From Pleomorphomonas sp. (lineage in GTDB: Bacteria; Pseudomonadota; Alphaproteobacteria; Rhizobiales; Pleomorphomonadaceae), in the NCBI GenBank assembly GCA_029976075.1, contig JARKNW010000130.1, forward strand, positions 1-47,066: a stretch of DNA of 47,066 nt, in the 5' to 3' direction. The position numbers and the translations under genes are program-made. Position 1 is the stretch's first letter; each line of letters starts with the position of its first letter. Shown here one piece after another: positions 16,819 through 24,481 of the stretch. Below the pieces are notes generated by a model, which had not been told where the DNA came from, made no database searches, and saw only the letters and a list, made by a program, of their open reading frames with translations.

Positions 16819-16918
16819 GACTGCTTCCTTTCCTGTGGATATGAGCCATAGGTGCTCTTATGATTGTTCTCTGCTAATACGCACAACAGGCGAAGGTACT
16901 GCAGAAAAGGATAGTGTC

Positions 16919-17365
16919 ATGGCCAAGGTGAGGCATTCACGCTTTGACTGCGCGCCCGGCTGCTCGGTTGAAGCGGCCATCGGGCTGATCGATGGAAAGT
17001 GGAAGTCGGTGATTCTGTTCCATCTCCTCGACAGGACGCTACGCTTCGGCGAGTTGAGCCGCATCCTCGCGTCCGTGACGCCGCGCATGCTGACCAACCA
17101 GTTGCGTGAGCTCGAAGAGGACGGACTGGTGGTGCGAACCGTCTATCCGCAGGTGCCGCCCAAGGTGGAGTACTCGCTGTCGCCGCTCGGTCGCTCGATG
17201 GAGCCGGTGCTCATGGCCTTGAAAGCCTGGGGAGACGCCAATATCGGCCGCTTTGGCAAGCCGAACGGGATCGATCCGCGTGACAAACAAAACCCACCGG
17301 TACCCGCCGGTCAGACGACCGGTGGGCACCAGTGGGCGAAGTTCGATCCGGCGCCGATCGAGTGA
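16919..17365 (+). CDS. HxlR-family transcriptional regulator with N-terminal cysteines
   Basis: 148 residues from ATG 16919 (AAAAGGA about 9 nt upstream); an in-frame ATG at 16817 would overlap the divergent gene and lacks similarity. HxlR winged helix: C-S-VEAAIGLIDGKWK (15-29), ILFHLLDRTLRFGELSRIL (about 31-49), PRMLTNQLRELEEDGLV and YSLSPLGRSM. Cys11 and Cys15 lie just before the first helix, where redox-sensing HxlR proteins (YodB, HypR, QorR) carry their sensor cysteine. It probably controls the divergent oxidoreductase. The C-terminal tail beyond residue about 115 is rich in Pro/Gly and its DNA doubles as the terminator of the convergent permease gene. Confidence 0.92.
   Translation: MAKVRHSRFDCAPGCSVEAAIGLIDGKWKSVILFHLLDRTLRFGELSRILASVTPRMLTNQLRELEEDGLVVRTVYPQVPPKVEYSLSPLGRSMEPVLMALKAWGDANIGRFGKPNGIDPRDKQNPPVPAGQTTGGHQWAKFDPAPIE
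17290..17326 (-). terminator. Intrinsic terminator of the pyrimidine permease gene, located inside hxlR coding sequence
   Basis: CCCACCGGT (17293-17301) pairs perfectly with ACCGGTGGG (17318-17326), 9 bp. Read on the minus strand the stem is followed by GTTTTGTTTG, a good U-tract. It starts 57 bp beyond the permease stop and lies wholly within the last codons of the convergent HxlR gene. Confidence 0.7.
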
Positions 17366-17383
17366 TCGTGCCGAAGCGATAGA

Positions 17384-18679
17384 TCAGGCCTGCTTCGGAC
17401 CGCGATTGAGCAGCGCATAGAGAAGGATGGCGCCGAAGGTTGCGGTGCCGATGCCGCCCAGCGTGAAGCCGCCGATGTTGAGGGTAAGGTCACCGGCACC
17501 AGCGATCACAGCCGCCGCCGTGGTGATCAGGTTCTTGGTCTCCGAGAAGTCGACCTTGTTCTCTACCCAGATCCGGCCGGCAGTCGCCGTGATCAGGCCG
17601 AAGATGACGATGGAAAGGCCGCCGATCACCGGACCCGGAATGGTGCCGATCAGGGCACCGAACTTTGGCGAGAAGCCGAGCAGGATGGCGATCACTGCGG
17701 CCACCACGAAGATCAGCGTCGAGTAGATCTTGGTGACCGCCATCACGCCCATGTTTTCGGCGTAGGTGGTGACACCGGTGCCGCCAAAGGCGCCCGACAG
17801 TATGGTGGCGATACCGTCACCGAGGAACGCCCTGCCTACGTAGCGGTCGAGGCTATGGCCGGTCATGGCACCGATCGCCTTGATATGTCCAAGGTTTTCG
17901 GCAACCAGAATGATTGCCACCGGCGCGATCAGGGCCATGGCGCTCGTCGAGAAGGTGGGGGCTGTGAAGGTGGGCGTGCCGAACCAGGGAGCAGCTTCGA
18001 GCTTGGCGAAGTTGATGGGCGCGTCACCGAAGGAAGCGGCGCCCAGCCAATAGACGATGTAGCCGACCAGACCGCCGATCAGCACAGGAATGCGGCGTAG
18101 CATGCCCGGTGCGTAGACGGCCGCCGCACCAACGGCGACGATGGTGACGAGGCCGACCGTCCGGTCGAAACCGGTTGCCGAGATGCCCTTGACGGCGATC
18201 GGCGCCAGGTTGAGACCGATGGCTGCGACGATCGCGCCGGTGACAACCGGCGGCATCAGCGTTTCGATCCACTGGTAGCCGATCTTGACGACGATGAGGC
18301 CGATCAGCGCATAGACGGCACCGGCCGCGATGATACCGCCGAGGGCCACGGAAATGTTGATGTTCGCACCAGTGCCGGCATAACCGGAGGCGGCCATCAC
18401 CACCGCGATGAAGGCAAAGCTCGAACCGAGATAGGAGGGTACGCGGCCACCGACGATCAGGAAGAAGATCAGTGTACCGATGCCCGAGAACAGCACGGCG
18501 ACGTTCGGATCGAAGCCCATGATGATCGGCGCCAGCACCGTCGAGCCGAACATGGCAACCACATGCTGGAAGCCGGCGATCAGGGTCTGCGGCCAGGGCA
18601 GGCGCTCGTCGGGCGCGACGCGATCGGCGGTGGTCAGCTTCCAGTGCGGAAACCAGCCTTCGGTTGGGCTTGTTGTCAT
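17384..18679 (-). CDS. NCS2-family pyrimidine (uracil) permease, RutG-like
   Basis: 431 residues from the ATG at 18679; a start at 18748 would add 23 unrelated residues. Many membrane segments (12-14 expected). The wording is very close to my recollection of E. coli RutG: GWFPHWKL...APDERLPWPQT at the N-terminus, SGIGTLIFFLIVGGRVPSYL, MPPVVTGAIVAAIGLNLAPI, ILVAENLGHIKAIGAMTG and GGTGVTTYAENMGVMAVTKI (the NCS2 signature region). It should import uracil or related pyrimidines with protons. No other rut gene is in the window. A RutR-like box lies about 170-185 bp upstream of the start, which supports a pyrimidine role. Convergent with hxlR. Confidence 0.93.
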   Translation of the reverse strand: MTTSPTEGWFPHWKLTTADRVAPDERLPWPQTLIAGFQHVVAMFGSTVLAPIIMGFDPNVAVLFSGIGTLIFFLIVGGRVPSYLGSSFAFIAVVMAASGYAGTGANINISVALGGIIAAGAVYALIGLIVVKIGYQWIETLMPPVVTGAIVAAIGLNLAPIAVKGISATGFDRTVGLVTIVAVGAAAVYAPGMLRRIPVLIGGLVGYIVYWLGAASFGDAPINFAKLEAAPWFGTPTFTAPTFSTSAMALIAPVAIILVAENLGHIKAIGAMTGHSLDRYVGRAFLGDGIATILSGAFGGTGVTTYAENMGVMAVTKIYSTLIFVVAAVIAILLGFSPKFGALIGTIPGPVIGGLSIVIFGLITATAGRIWVENKVDFSETKNLITTAAAVIAGAGDLTLNIGGFTLGGIGTATFGAILLYALLNRGPKQA

Positions 18680-18840
18680 GATTATCTCGTCTGTTGTCCC
18701 AGGTCCGTCCCCCCGTGGGCGACCGTTTGGGAAAGGCGAGATGGTCACTATCCCTAAGACAGGCGAAGGCGAAAGAGCAGCCTTCTACGACCGCAGCCGG
18801 TGGCTCGGCACGTGAGATACTGTTTTTGAACACGAAAACG

Positions 18841-18869
18841 CACATTTTGACCAGATGGTCAGAATTCAA
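18841..18869 (-). promoter_or_regulatory. Tentative promoter of the pyrimidine permease gene
   Basis: Minus strand: -35 TTGAAT (18864-18869) and a weak -10 AATGTG (18841-18846) at 17-bp spacing. The spacer is almost exactly filled by the RutR-like box. The -10 match is poor, so the start point may differ. Confidence 0.3.
18847..18862. promoter_or_regulatory. RutR-like operator TTGACCAGATGGTCAG
   Basis: Inverted repeat TGACCA-GA-TGGTCA. It matches the E. coli RutR consensus TTGACCAnnTGGTCAA (established knowledge) at 13 of 14 defined positions. It lies upstream of a RutG-like permease, which in E. coli belongs to the RutR-controlled rut operon. RutR releases DNA on binding uracil or thymine. 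No rutR gene is visible here. Confidence 0.75.
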
Positions 18870-18980
18870 CCCATTGGTAATCCACAGAAAAATCAGCGTC
18901 GTCGACGCTCAGTCCCGACGGGCACCGTAACCGAATCGTCTTGACAGGGTCGTTCGCTTGCCGGCAGGTGGAGCTGTGCT

Positions 18981-19155
18981 AGGTGTTCCGACGGTATTCG
19001 GCCGTCGGGATGAAACGGGAACGGGGAAGGATCACGATCCAAAGCCCCGGCCGCCCCCGCGACTGTGCGTGGTGAGCCTCCGTCCTGAACGCCACTGGGT
19101 TTTCCCGGGAAGGCGGACGACAGGCAGCGATCCACGAGCCAGGAGACCGGCCTTG
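18981..19155 (+). ncRNA. Cobalamin (B12) riboswitch
   Basis: Conserved elements occur in order: GGTG at 18982, GGGAACGGGGAA near 19018-19029, CCCCCGCGACTGT, GGTGAGCC, GCCACTGGG (19091-19099), GGGAAGGCGG, and the B12 box GAGCCAGGAGACCGGCC (19136-19152). A 7-bp hairpin (TTCCGTC 19169-19175 / GACGGAA 19182-19188) abuts the AAGGAG ribosome site of the next gene and may belong to the expression platform, suggesting control of translation initiation. A TTGACA at 18941-18946 may be the -35; no good -10 is seen. Binding of adenosylcobalamin is expected to lower expression of the CbiM-like gene. The rest of 18680-18960 holds only the RutR box region. Confidence 0.93.
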
Positions 19156-19200
19156 CACGACATTCGGATTCCGTCGGGTGAGACGGAAAAGGAGACCGAT

Positions 19201-19878
19201 ATGCATATCGAACCCGGCCTTGTGGCCGACGGTAAACTTTGGCTCAGCTATCTGACGGCAACAGGTGCAGCAGGTTATGGCCTGAAGCTCGCATGGCAGT
19301 CGGTGCGTGAGAACGGCCTTTTGTCGCTTGGCCTGCGCAGTGCTGCCACCACCGCCCTCGTCTTTTCGTTCTTCGAAGTATTGCCGCACTATCCGGTCGG
19401 CGTCTCAGAGGTACATCTCATCCTCGGCTCGACGCTGTTCCTGATCTTTGGAGCGGCGCCCGCGGCCATCGGACTTGCACTGGGGCTGCTGATCCAGGGG
19501 CTGTTCTTCGCCCCCTTCGACTTGCCGCAATACGGCATGAACGTCACGACGCTTCTGGTTCCGCTGTTCGGGCTTCTGGCGCTCGCCCGCGGCGTCATCG
19601 CCCCGGCTACGCCCTACGTCGATCTGAAGTATCGGCAAGCGTTGGCTCTCTCTACCGCCTATCAGGCCGGTATCGTTGTCTGGGTTGGCTTCTGGGCCTT
19701 CTACGGGCAGGGCTTTACGGTCAGCAACTTCGCAGCCATCAGCTCGTTCGGCGGCGCTTACATGCTGGTGATCCTAGTTGAGCCGCTGGTCGATCTCGCG
19801 GTTCTCGCCGGTGCAAAGCTGCTGCATGGCCTGCGCGGCAGCTTCCTCGTCGAGCGCCGTCTTTACGACGCCGCCTGA
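19201..19878 (+). CDS. CbiM-like energy-coupling-factor permease (cobalt uptake), solitary
   Basis: 225 residues from ATG 19201, with AAGGAG 7 nt upstream. Multi-spanning membrane protein of the CbiM family. The N-terminal Met-His (MHIEPG) matches the CbiM/NikM residues that bind the metal ion; PHYPVGVSEVHLILGSTL (about 61-78) carries further histidines, and LALGLLIQGLFFAPFDLPQY is typical of this branch. The cobalamin riboswitch in its leader ties it to cobalt/B12 supply. The usual partners CbiN, CbiQ and CbiO are not adjacent, and a terminator follows immediately, so it is a single-gene unit that must work alone or share energising subunits encoded elsewhere. Confidence 0.9.
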   Translation: MHIEPGLVADGKLWLSYLTATGAAGYGLKLAWQSVRENGLLSLGLRSAATTALVFSFFEVLPHYPVGVSEVHLILGSTLFLIFGAAPAAIGLALGLLIQGLFFAPFDLPQYGMNVTTLLVPLFGLLALARGVIAPATPYVDLKYRQALALSTAYQAGIVVWVGFWAFYGQGFTVSNFAAISSFGGAYMLVILVEPLVDLAVLAGAKLLHGLRGSFLVERRLYDAA

Positions 19879-19900
19879 CCCTTTCTCTGCCGAGTTCTGA

Positions 19901-19941
19901 CCGCGCCGCCCGGGGAAGCCTGGGCGGCGCGGTTTGCATTT
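19901..19941 (+). terminator. Intrinsic terminator of the CbiM-like gene
   Basis: A perfect 11-bp GC stem, 19901-19911 with 19922-19932, followed by TTTGCATTT. It lies 22 bp after the stop codon. The remaining gap to 20254 holds the promoter and operator of the sugar importer and a leader of about 200 nt in which no further element was recognised. Confidence 0.85.
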
Positions 19942-20012
19942 CTCGGCAGCGCCCACGTCCGGTGTTGTTCACGGATGGGTGGCAGGTCACCTAAGGCCGA
20001 CGTCAGGTGGTC

Positions 20013-20041
20013 TTGACAGTTACGAGCCTTTCCGCATAACG
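20013..20041 (+). promoter_or_regulatory. Promoter of the sugar ABC importer operon
   Basis: -35 TTGACA (20013-20018) and -10 ATAACG (20036-20041) at 17-bp spacing (or CATAAC at 16 bp). The LacI-type operator starts 1 bp later and would cover the transcription start. Transcript leader of about 210 nt before the binding-protein ATG. Confidence 0.7.
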
Positions 20042-20042
20042 T

Positions 20043-20056
20043 CGTAAACGTTTACG
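20043..20056. promoter_or_regulatory. LacI-family operator CGTAAACGTTTACG (copy 1)
   Basis: Perfect 14-bp palindrome with central CG, identical to the one at 26903-26916 in front of the alpha-xylosidase gene. Placed immediately downstream of the -10, so it should act as a repression site for the LacI protein encoded at 27114. Confidence 0.85.
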
Positions 20057-20254
20057 GGAGCGAAAAGGCAGGGAGGAAGTCCTGTCTAGATCGGGGTCTT
20101 CGGGCGTCATCGCCGTGTCGGCAGGCATGGATGGCGAGCGGTGAACCATACCCCTTCGAGATCAGGATGATCTGCCAGACCACCATCCATCGCTCTCGGT
20201 CTCGCCGGTCGCCAACGGGCCGGAACCGGTCGACCAACTGGAGGAGTAGGGAGC

Positions 20255-21484
20255 ATGAAGACATCGGCAATCCTCGGGGCGGTGTTTTATGCCGGCGCCG
20301 CGACGCTTGGCATGGCGGCACACGCCGCCGACCCCGTGACCATCACCATCTGGTGTCAGGATGACGAGCGTCAGCCCGGCCTCAACCTCGCCAAGGAGTT
20401 CGGCGAGAAGAATCCCGACATCAAGGTCGTCTACCGTCAGATTCACTTCGATGACGTGACCTCGGAGGCGATGCGCGCCTATTCGACCGGCCAGGCGCCC
20501 GACATCATCGCCATCGACAATCCCGAGCACGCGCTCTTCGCCTCGCACGGTGTCTTCCTCGACCTGACCGATCGCATTGCCAACTCCAAGGTCATTCACA
20601 AGGAAGACTATTTCCCCGGCCCGCTCGCCTCGGTCACCTGGAACGGCAAGCTTTATGGCGTGCCGAAGGCCACCAACACGATCGCCCTTTACTACAACGC
20701 CGACATGTTCAAGGCGAAGGGGCTCGATCCGGACAAGCCGCCGCAGACCTGGGACGATCTGGTCGCGGCCGCTCGCAAGCTCAACGATCCCACAAAGAAT
20801 GTCTACGGCATAGCCTTCTCGGCAAAGGCATCGGAAGAGGGGACCTTCCAGTTCCTGCCCTGGGCACAGATGACCGGCGGCGGCTATGACAAGATCAATA
20901 CCGAAGGTGCCGTCCGCGCGCTGACCATCTGGAAGACACTGCTCGACGAGAAGCTGGCCTCGCCTGATACCTTGACCCGTGGGCAGTGGGACTCCACCGG
21001 TACCTTCAACTCCGGCAATGCCGCCATGGTGATCTCGGGACCGTGGGAGCTCAACCGAATGTCGCAAGAGGCGAAGTTCGACTGGCGCGCGACGCTTCTG
21101 CCCGAGCCGCAAGTCGGTGCGCCGCGCTCGTCGGCCATGGGTGACTTCAACTGGGCGATCTTCAAGAGTTCCAAGCACCCCGACGAGGCCTTCAAGGCGC
21201 TTGAGTATTTCGTGTCGCAGGATCCGCGCGTGTTCCCCGACTGGGGCCAGCTCGCCGCTCGCGCCAACATCGAAATCCCGCCGACCGGCGATGCCAAGAA
21301 GGACGCAGCCGTCAAGGTCTTCATGGAGCAGCTGAAATACGCTCAGCCCCGCGGACCGCATCCGGAATGGATGAAGATTTCCAAGGCCATTCAGGATGCC
21401 ATTCAGTCGGCACTGACCGGTCAGGCGAGCCCCAAGGATGCGCTCGATCAGGCCGCCGCCACGATCAAGGGCATCCTTGGCTGA
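20255..21484 (+). CDS. Sugar ABC importer substrate-binding protein (family 1, CUT1)
   Basis: 409 residues with a Sec signal peptide (cleavage near AAHAAD, residue 24-25) and a strong ribosome site GGAGGAGTAGGG. Family-1 sugar-binding features: [23 protein letters not shown] at the start of the mature part, [22 protein letters not shown] (about 128-150), and [13 protein letters not shown] (about 250-262). It binds an oligosaccharide in the periplasm for the two permeases and ATPase that follow. Operator-controlled together with a GH31 alpha-xylosidase, so the ligand is predicted to be an alpha-xyloside such as isoprimeverose or a xyloglucan fragment (inference); alpha-glucosides are the main alternative. 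Confidence 0.92.
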   Translation: MKTSAILGAVFYAGAATLGMAAHAADPVTITIWCQDDERQPGLNLAKEFGEKNPDIKVVYRQIHFDDVTSEAMRAYSTGQAPDIIAIDNPEHALFASHGVFLDLTDRIANSKVIHKEDYFPGPLASVTWNGKLYGVPKATNTIALYYNADMFKAKGLDPDKPPQTWDDLVAAARKLNDPTKNVYGIAFSAKASEEGTFQFLPWAQMTGGGYDKINTEGAVRALTIWKTLLDEKLASPDTLTRGQWDSTGTFNSGNAAMVISGPWELNRMSQEAKFDWRATLLPEPQVGAPRSSAMGDFNWAIFKSSKHPDEAFKALEYFVSQDPRVFPDWGQLAARANIEIPPTGDAKKDAAVKVFMEQLKYAQPRGPHPEWMKISKAIQDAIQSALTGQASPKDALDQAAATIKGILG

Positions 21485-21602
21485 TTGTCCTGGAAGGGCG
21501 TTCCGACGTCTCGCCGGAGCGCCATCCCTTCTGTTGACCGCACCGCCCGCCAAGGGTGATGCTCTGCGCCGGCGGTCGGCCGCGCAGATGCGGGGAGGAC
21601 CG

Positions 21603-22505
21603 ATGCGACGCCTTTATTCCAGTCTCGTCGATGGCCGGGGATTCGATCTCTGCCTGATCGGCATCCCGCTCGCCTTTCTCATCGTGCTGTCGGGCGTTCC
21701 GCTGGTCTACAACGTGGTGATGAGCTTCCAGGCCGTGGACATGTTCAGCCTCGGCAGCTTCATCCGTCCCTGGGTCGGCTTCGACAACTATCGTCAACTG
21801 ATCGCCCAGCCGGAATTCTGGCCGATCATGGGCCACACGGCGATCTTCCTCGCCGCCTCCATCGCTGGCCAGTTCCTGTTCGGCTTCGCGTTGGCGCTGT
21901 TCTTCTGGACGAATTTTCCAGGCGCCTCCTGGCTGCGCGGCCTGTTCCTGGTGTCCTGGGTCATGCCGGGACTGGTAGTTGGTGCTGTCTGGAACTGGCT
22001 GCTTTCGGGCGACTTCGGCGTCTTCAACTTCGTGTTGACCCAGCTCCACATCATATCGGGCAATGTCTTCTGGCGCTCCGACCCGGCCTTCGCGCTATGG
22101 AGCGTGATTATCGCCAACATCTGGCTCGGCACGTCCTTCAACATGATCATGCTGTCGGTTGGCTTGTCGTCGATCCCCGGCGACCTCTATGAGGCGGCCG
22201 AACTTGATGGTGCTGGCGCGCTCACCCGCTTCTGGACGATCACCTTGCCGATGATGCGCTCCAGCATCGGGGCACTGATTTCGCTCGGCCTGATCTTTAC
22301 GCTCCAGCAGTTCGACCTGTTCGCCGCCATTACCGCTGGCGGGCCGAATAACGCGTCCAACGTCGCGCAGTACTGGGCCTGGGACCTTTCGTTCAAGCAG
22401 TACGATTTTGCCAAGGGCGCCGCCATCTCGGTGATCATGATCGTCGTGGTGATGGTGGCCTCGATCTACTACGTGCGGTCGACCCGTCATGAGGTGCGAG
22501 GATGA
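21603..22505 (+). CDS. Sugar ABC importer permease, MalF-like
   Basis: 300 residues from the ATG at 21603, with GGGGAGGA just upstream; an upstream start at 21438 would overlap the binding-protein gene. Six membrane helices; EAA loop EAAELDGAGALTRFWTITLP (about 198-217). The stop overlaps the next permease start by ATGA. Inner-membrane half-channel of the CUT1 importer. Confidence 0.93.
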   Translation: MRRLYSSLVDGRGFDLCLIGIPLAFLIVLSGVPLVYNVVMSFQAVDMFSLGSFIRPWVGFDNYRQLIAQPEFWPIMGHTAIFLAASIAGQFLFGFALALFFWTNFPGASWLRGLFLVSWVMPGLVVGAVWNWLLSGDFGVFNFVLTQLHIISGNVFWRSDPAFALWSVIIANIWLGTSFNMIMLSVGLSSIPGDLYEAAELDGAGALTRFWTITLPMMRSSIGALISLGLIFTLQQFDLFAAITAGGPNNASNVAQYWAWDLSFKQYDFAKGAAISVIMIVVVMVASIYYVRSTRHEVRG

Positions 22506-23329
22506 GCGAGACTACCAAGAACCGGCTGCTGCTCGTCTTCGCGTTCCTGCTCGCCGCCATCTATCTCTTCCCGCTCTACTGGATGTACATCACCGCGCTG
22601 AAAACCGGCTCGGAAATGTTCAGGACGCCGCCCTCCTTCTGGCCGGACGATCCCCAGTGGTCGATCTTCCCCTTCGTCTTCCAGCTGAAGGGCATGAGCC
22701 AGTTCCTCTGGAACTCGACGGTAATTGCCTTCGGCTCGGTGGCGCTGATCTCCATCCTCGGCACGGGGGCTTCCTATGTGTTGGCCCGTTACCGCAATGT
22801 CTGGGTCGATGTTGGTCTGTTCCTCGTTCTGATGCTGCAGGTGCTGCCGGCGTCGCTAATGATCACGCCGATCTTCGTGCTGTTCACGCTGACGGGCATT
22901 CTGGATTTCCCGCGCACGGCGGTGATCCTGGCCATCGCAGCGAAAAGCATGCCCTTCTTTATCGTGCTGGTGCGCGCCACCTTCATGAGCGTGCCGATGG
23001 AACTCGAGGAAGCGGCGCTGGTCGATGGCAACTCGCGCGTTGGCGCCTTCTGGTCGATCGTCTTGCCGCTCGCCCGCAACGGCATCCTCGTTGCCGCCAT
23101 CCTCATCTTCATGCAGGCCTTCGGCGAGTTCGTTTACTCGAAGTCGCTGATCCAGGAAATCGAGCTGCAGCCAAGCTCGGTCGGCCTCAACGCATTCATG
23201 GGCCCGAACACCAACGAATGGAACCGGATCATGGCTTTCGCTTCGATCTACGTGACGCCCATTCTGGCGACCTTCGTGCTGCTGCAGCGGCGCATCGTCT
23301 CTGGCCTGACCTCCGGAGCCCTGAAATGA
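22502..23329 (+). CDS. Sugar ABC importer permease, MalG-like
   Basis: 275 residues, six membrane helices beginning with LLLVFAFLLAAIYLFPLYWM. EAA loop EEAALVDGNSRVGAFWSIVLP (about 173-193, quoted without its first residues) is typical of MalG. ATGA overlaps at both ends couple it to the MalF-like gene before and the ATPase after. Confidence 0.93.
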   Translation: MSETTKNRLLLVFAFLLAAIYLFPLYWMYITALKTGSEMFRTPPSFWPDDPQWSIFPFVFQLKGMSQFLWNSTVIAFGSVALISILGTGASYVLARYRNVWVDVGLFLVLMLQVLPASLMITPIFVLFTLTGILDFPRTAVILAIAAKSMPFFIVLVRATFMSVPMELEEAALVDGNSRVGAFWSIVLPLARNGILVAAILIFMQAFGEFVYSKSLIQEIELQPSSVGLNAFMGPNTNEWNRIMAFASIYVTPILATFVLLQRRIVSGLTSGALK

Positions 23330-24393
23330 CCAAGCAGATCGAGTTTACCGGCGTCAACAAGCACTACGGCGCCTATCACGCCCTGAAAGACATCGACCTT
23401 TCCATCGACAAGGGCAGCTTCGTCGCCCTGGTCGGCCCGTCTGGTTGCGGCAAGTCGACATTGCTACGTTCGCTGGCCGGCCTGGAGAAGATCACCGCTG
23501 GTGACATTTCCATCGCCGGTGAGGTGGTGACAGCCCTGCCGCCGCGCAAACGCGACGTCGCCATGGTGTTCCAGTCCTACGCCCTCTATCCGCATATGAC
23601 CGTCGAGGAGAACCTCACCTACTCGCTGCGCGTTCACGGCGTGGCCAAGGCGGAGCGAAGGAAGGCCGCGGTCGAGGTTGCCGCGACCACCGGCCTGTCG
23701 GATCTGCTTCATCGCTATCCGCGCGAGTTGTCCGGCGGTCAGCGCCAGCGCGTCGCCATGAGTCGGGCGATCATCCGCAATCCCAAGGCCTTCCTGTTCG
23801 ACGAACCGCTCTCAAACCTCGATGCAGCCCTGCGCGTCCATATGCGCAAGGAGATCCGCGCCCTGCACGACCGGCTTGGAGCGACCTCCGTCTATGTCAC
23901 TCATGACCAGATCGAAGCCATGACCATGGCCGATCATGTCGTCGTGCTCCGGGCGGGTGTCATCGAGCAGCAGGGGCGTCCGCTCGATCTCTACGATAAG
24001 CCGGCGAATAAATTCGTTGCAGGCTTCATCGGCTCGCCCGCCATGAACTTCCTGCCGGCCACGGTGGTCGATGGTGGGGCTGTGACGATCAATATCGGCA
24101 ATGGCCCGTTCAATCTGGCAATTTCTGCCGTCGCGCCGGCCGGCGCCAAGGTGCTGATCGGCATTCGGCCCGAACACTTGATCCTGACCGCGCCGGGCGC
24201 TGGTCGTTTCGACGTCCCTATCGCCTTTACCGAGTCGACTGGCTCCACGACCTTCGTCACCACGGCGACGATACCCGAACTGATGGTGGTGGAGACTGGT
24301 CGCCGCGCTGTCGCCAACGGTGATCGGGCTGGCCTGTCTTTTGCCGACGCCAGCGTGCATGTCTTTGACGCCGAAACCGAACGGCGCCTCTGA
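23326..24393 (+). CDS. Sugar ABC importer ATPase, MalK/UgpC-like
   Basis: 355 residues from the ATG at 23326 (MTKQIEFTGVNKHYG). The same frame happens to stay open back to 22489 through the MalG-like gene, but that part is not protein-like. Walker A GPSGCGKST (37-45), signature LSGGQRQRVAMSR, Walker B AFLFDEPLSNLDA, and YVTHDQIEAMTMADHVVVL are intact; a TOBE/OB-type C-terminal domain follows (GIRPEHLIL). The C-terminal domain is of the kind that can bind regulators or enzyme IIA-type proteins. Last gene of the importer operon, followed by a terminator. Confidence 0.95.
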   Translation: MTKQIEFTGVNKHYGAYHALKDIDLSIDKGSFVALVGPSGCGKSTLLRSLAGLEKITAGDISIAGEVVTALPPRKRDVAMVFQSYALYPHMTVEENLTYSLRVHGVAKAERRKAAVEVAATTGLSDLLHRYPRELSGGQRQRVAMSRAIIRNPKAFLFDEPLSNLDAALRVHMRKEIRALHDRLGATSVYVTHDQIEAMTMADHVVVLRAGVIEQQGRPLDLYDKPANKFVAGFIGSPAMNFLPATVVDGGAVTINIGNGPFNLAISAVAPAGAKVLIGIRPEHLILTAPGAGRFDVPIAFTESTGSTTFVTTATIPELMVVETGRRAVANGDRAGLSFADASVHVFDAETERRL

Positions 24394-24415
24394 ACCTTCC
24401 CGATAGCAGTCTGAG

Positions 24416-24446
24416 AAAAACCCCGGAAGCCGTGCTTCCGGGGTTT
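24416..24446. terminator. Bidirectional terminator between importer operon and alpha-xylosidase
   Basis: A perfect 13-bp stem, 24418-24430 with 24434-24446, loop CGT. To the right the stem ends in GGGGTTTCTG; to the left (minus strand) it is followed by TTTTTCTC, a better U-tract. It lies between the two convergent stop codons (24393 and 24482). Confidence 0.9.
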
Positions 24447-24481
24447 CTGCTTCGGATCGTCGCCGTGGAGAGGCGCAGCCG

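Noticed and set aside
16817..16918. Upstream ATG start for the HxlR protein
   Set aside because: It would overlap the divergent oxidoreductase start and add residues without family likeness; the ATG at 16919 has a ribosome site.
20057..20254. Small upstream gene in the sugar-importer leader
   Set aside because: Short frames exist, but none has a ribosome site or plausible protein sequence.
22489..23325. Long N-terminal extension of the MalK-like ATPase frame
   Set aside because: The extension lies inside the MalG-like gene in another frame; the ATPase family begins at 23326, where an ATGA overlap is present.
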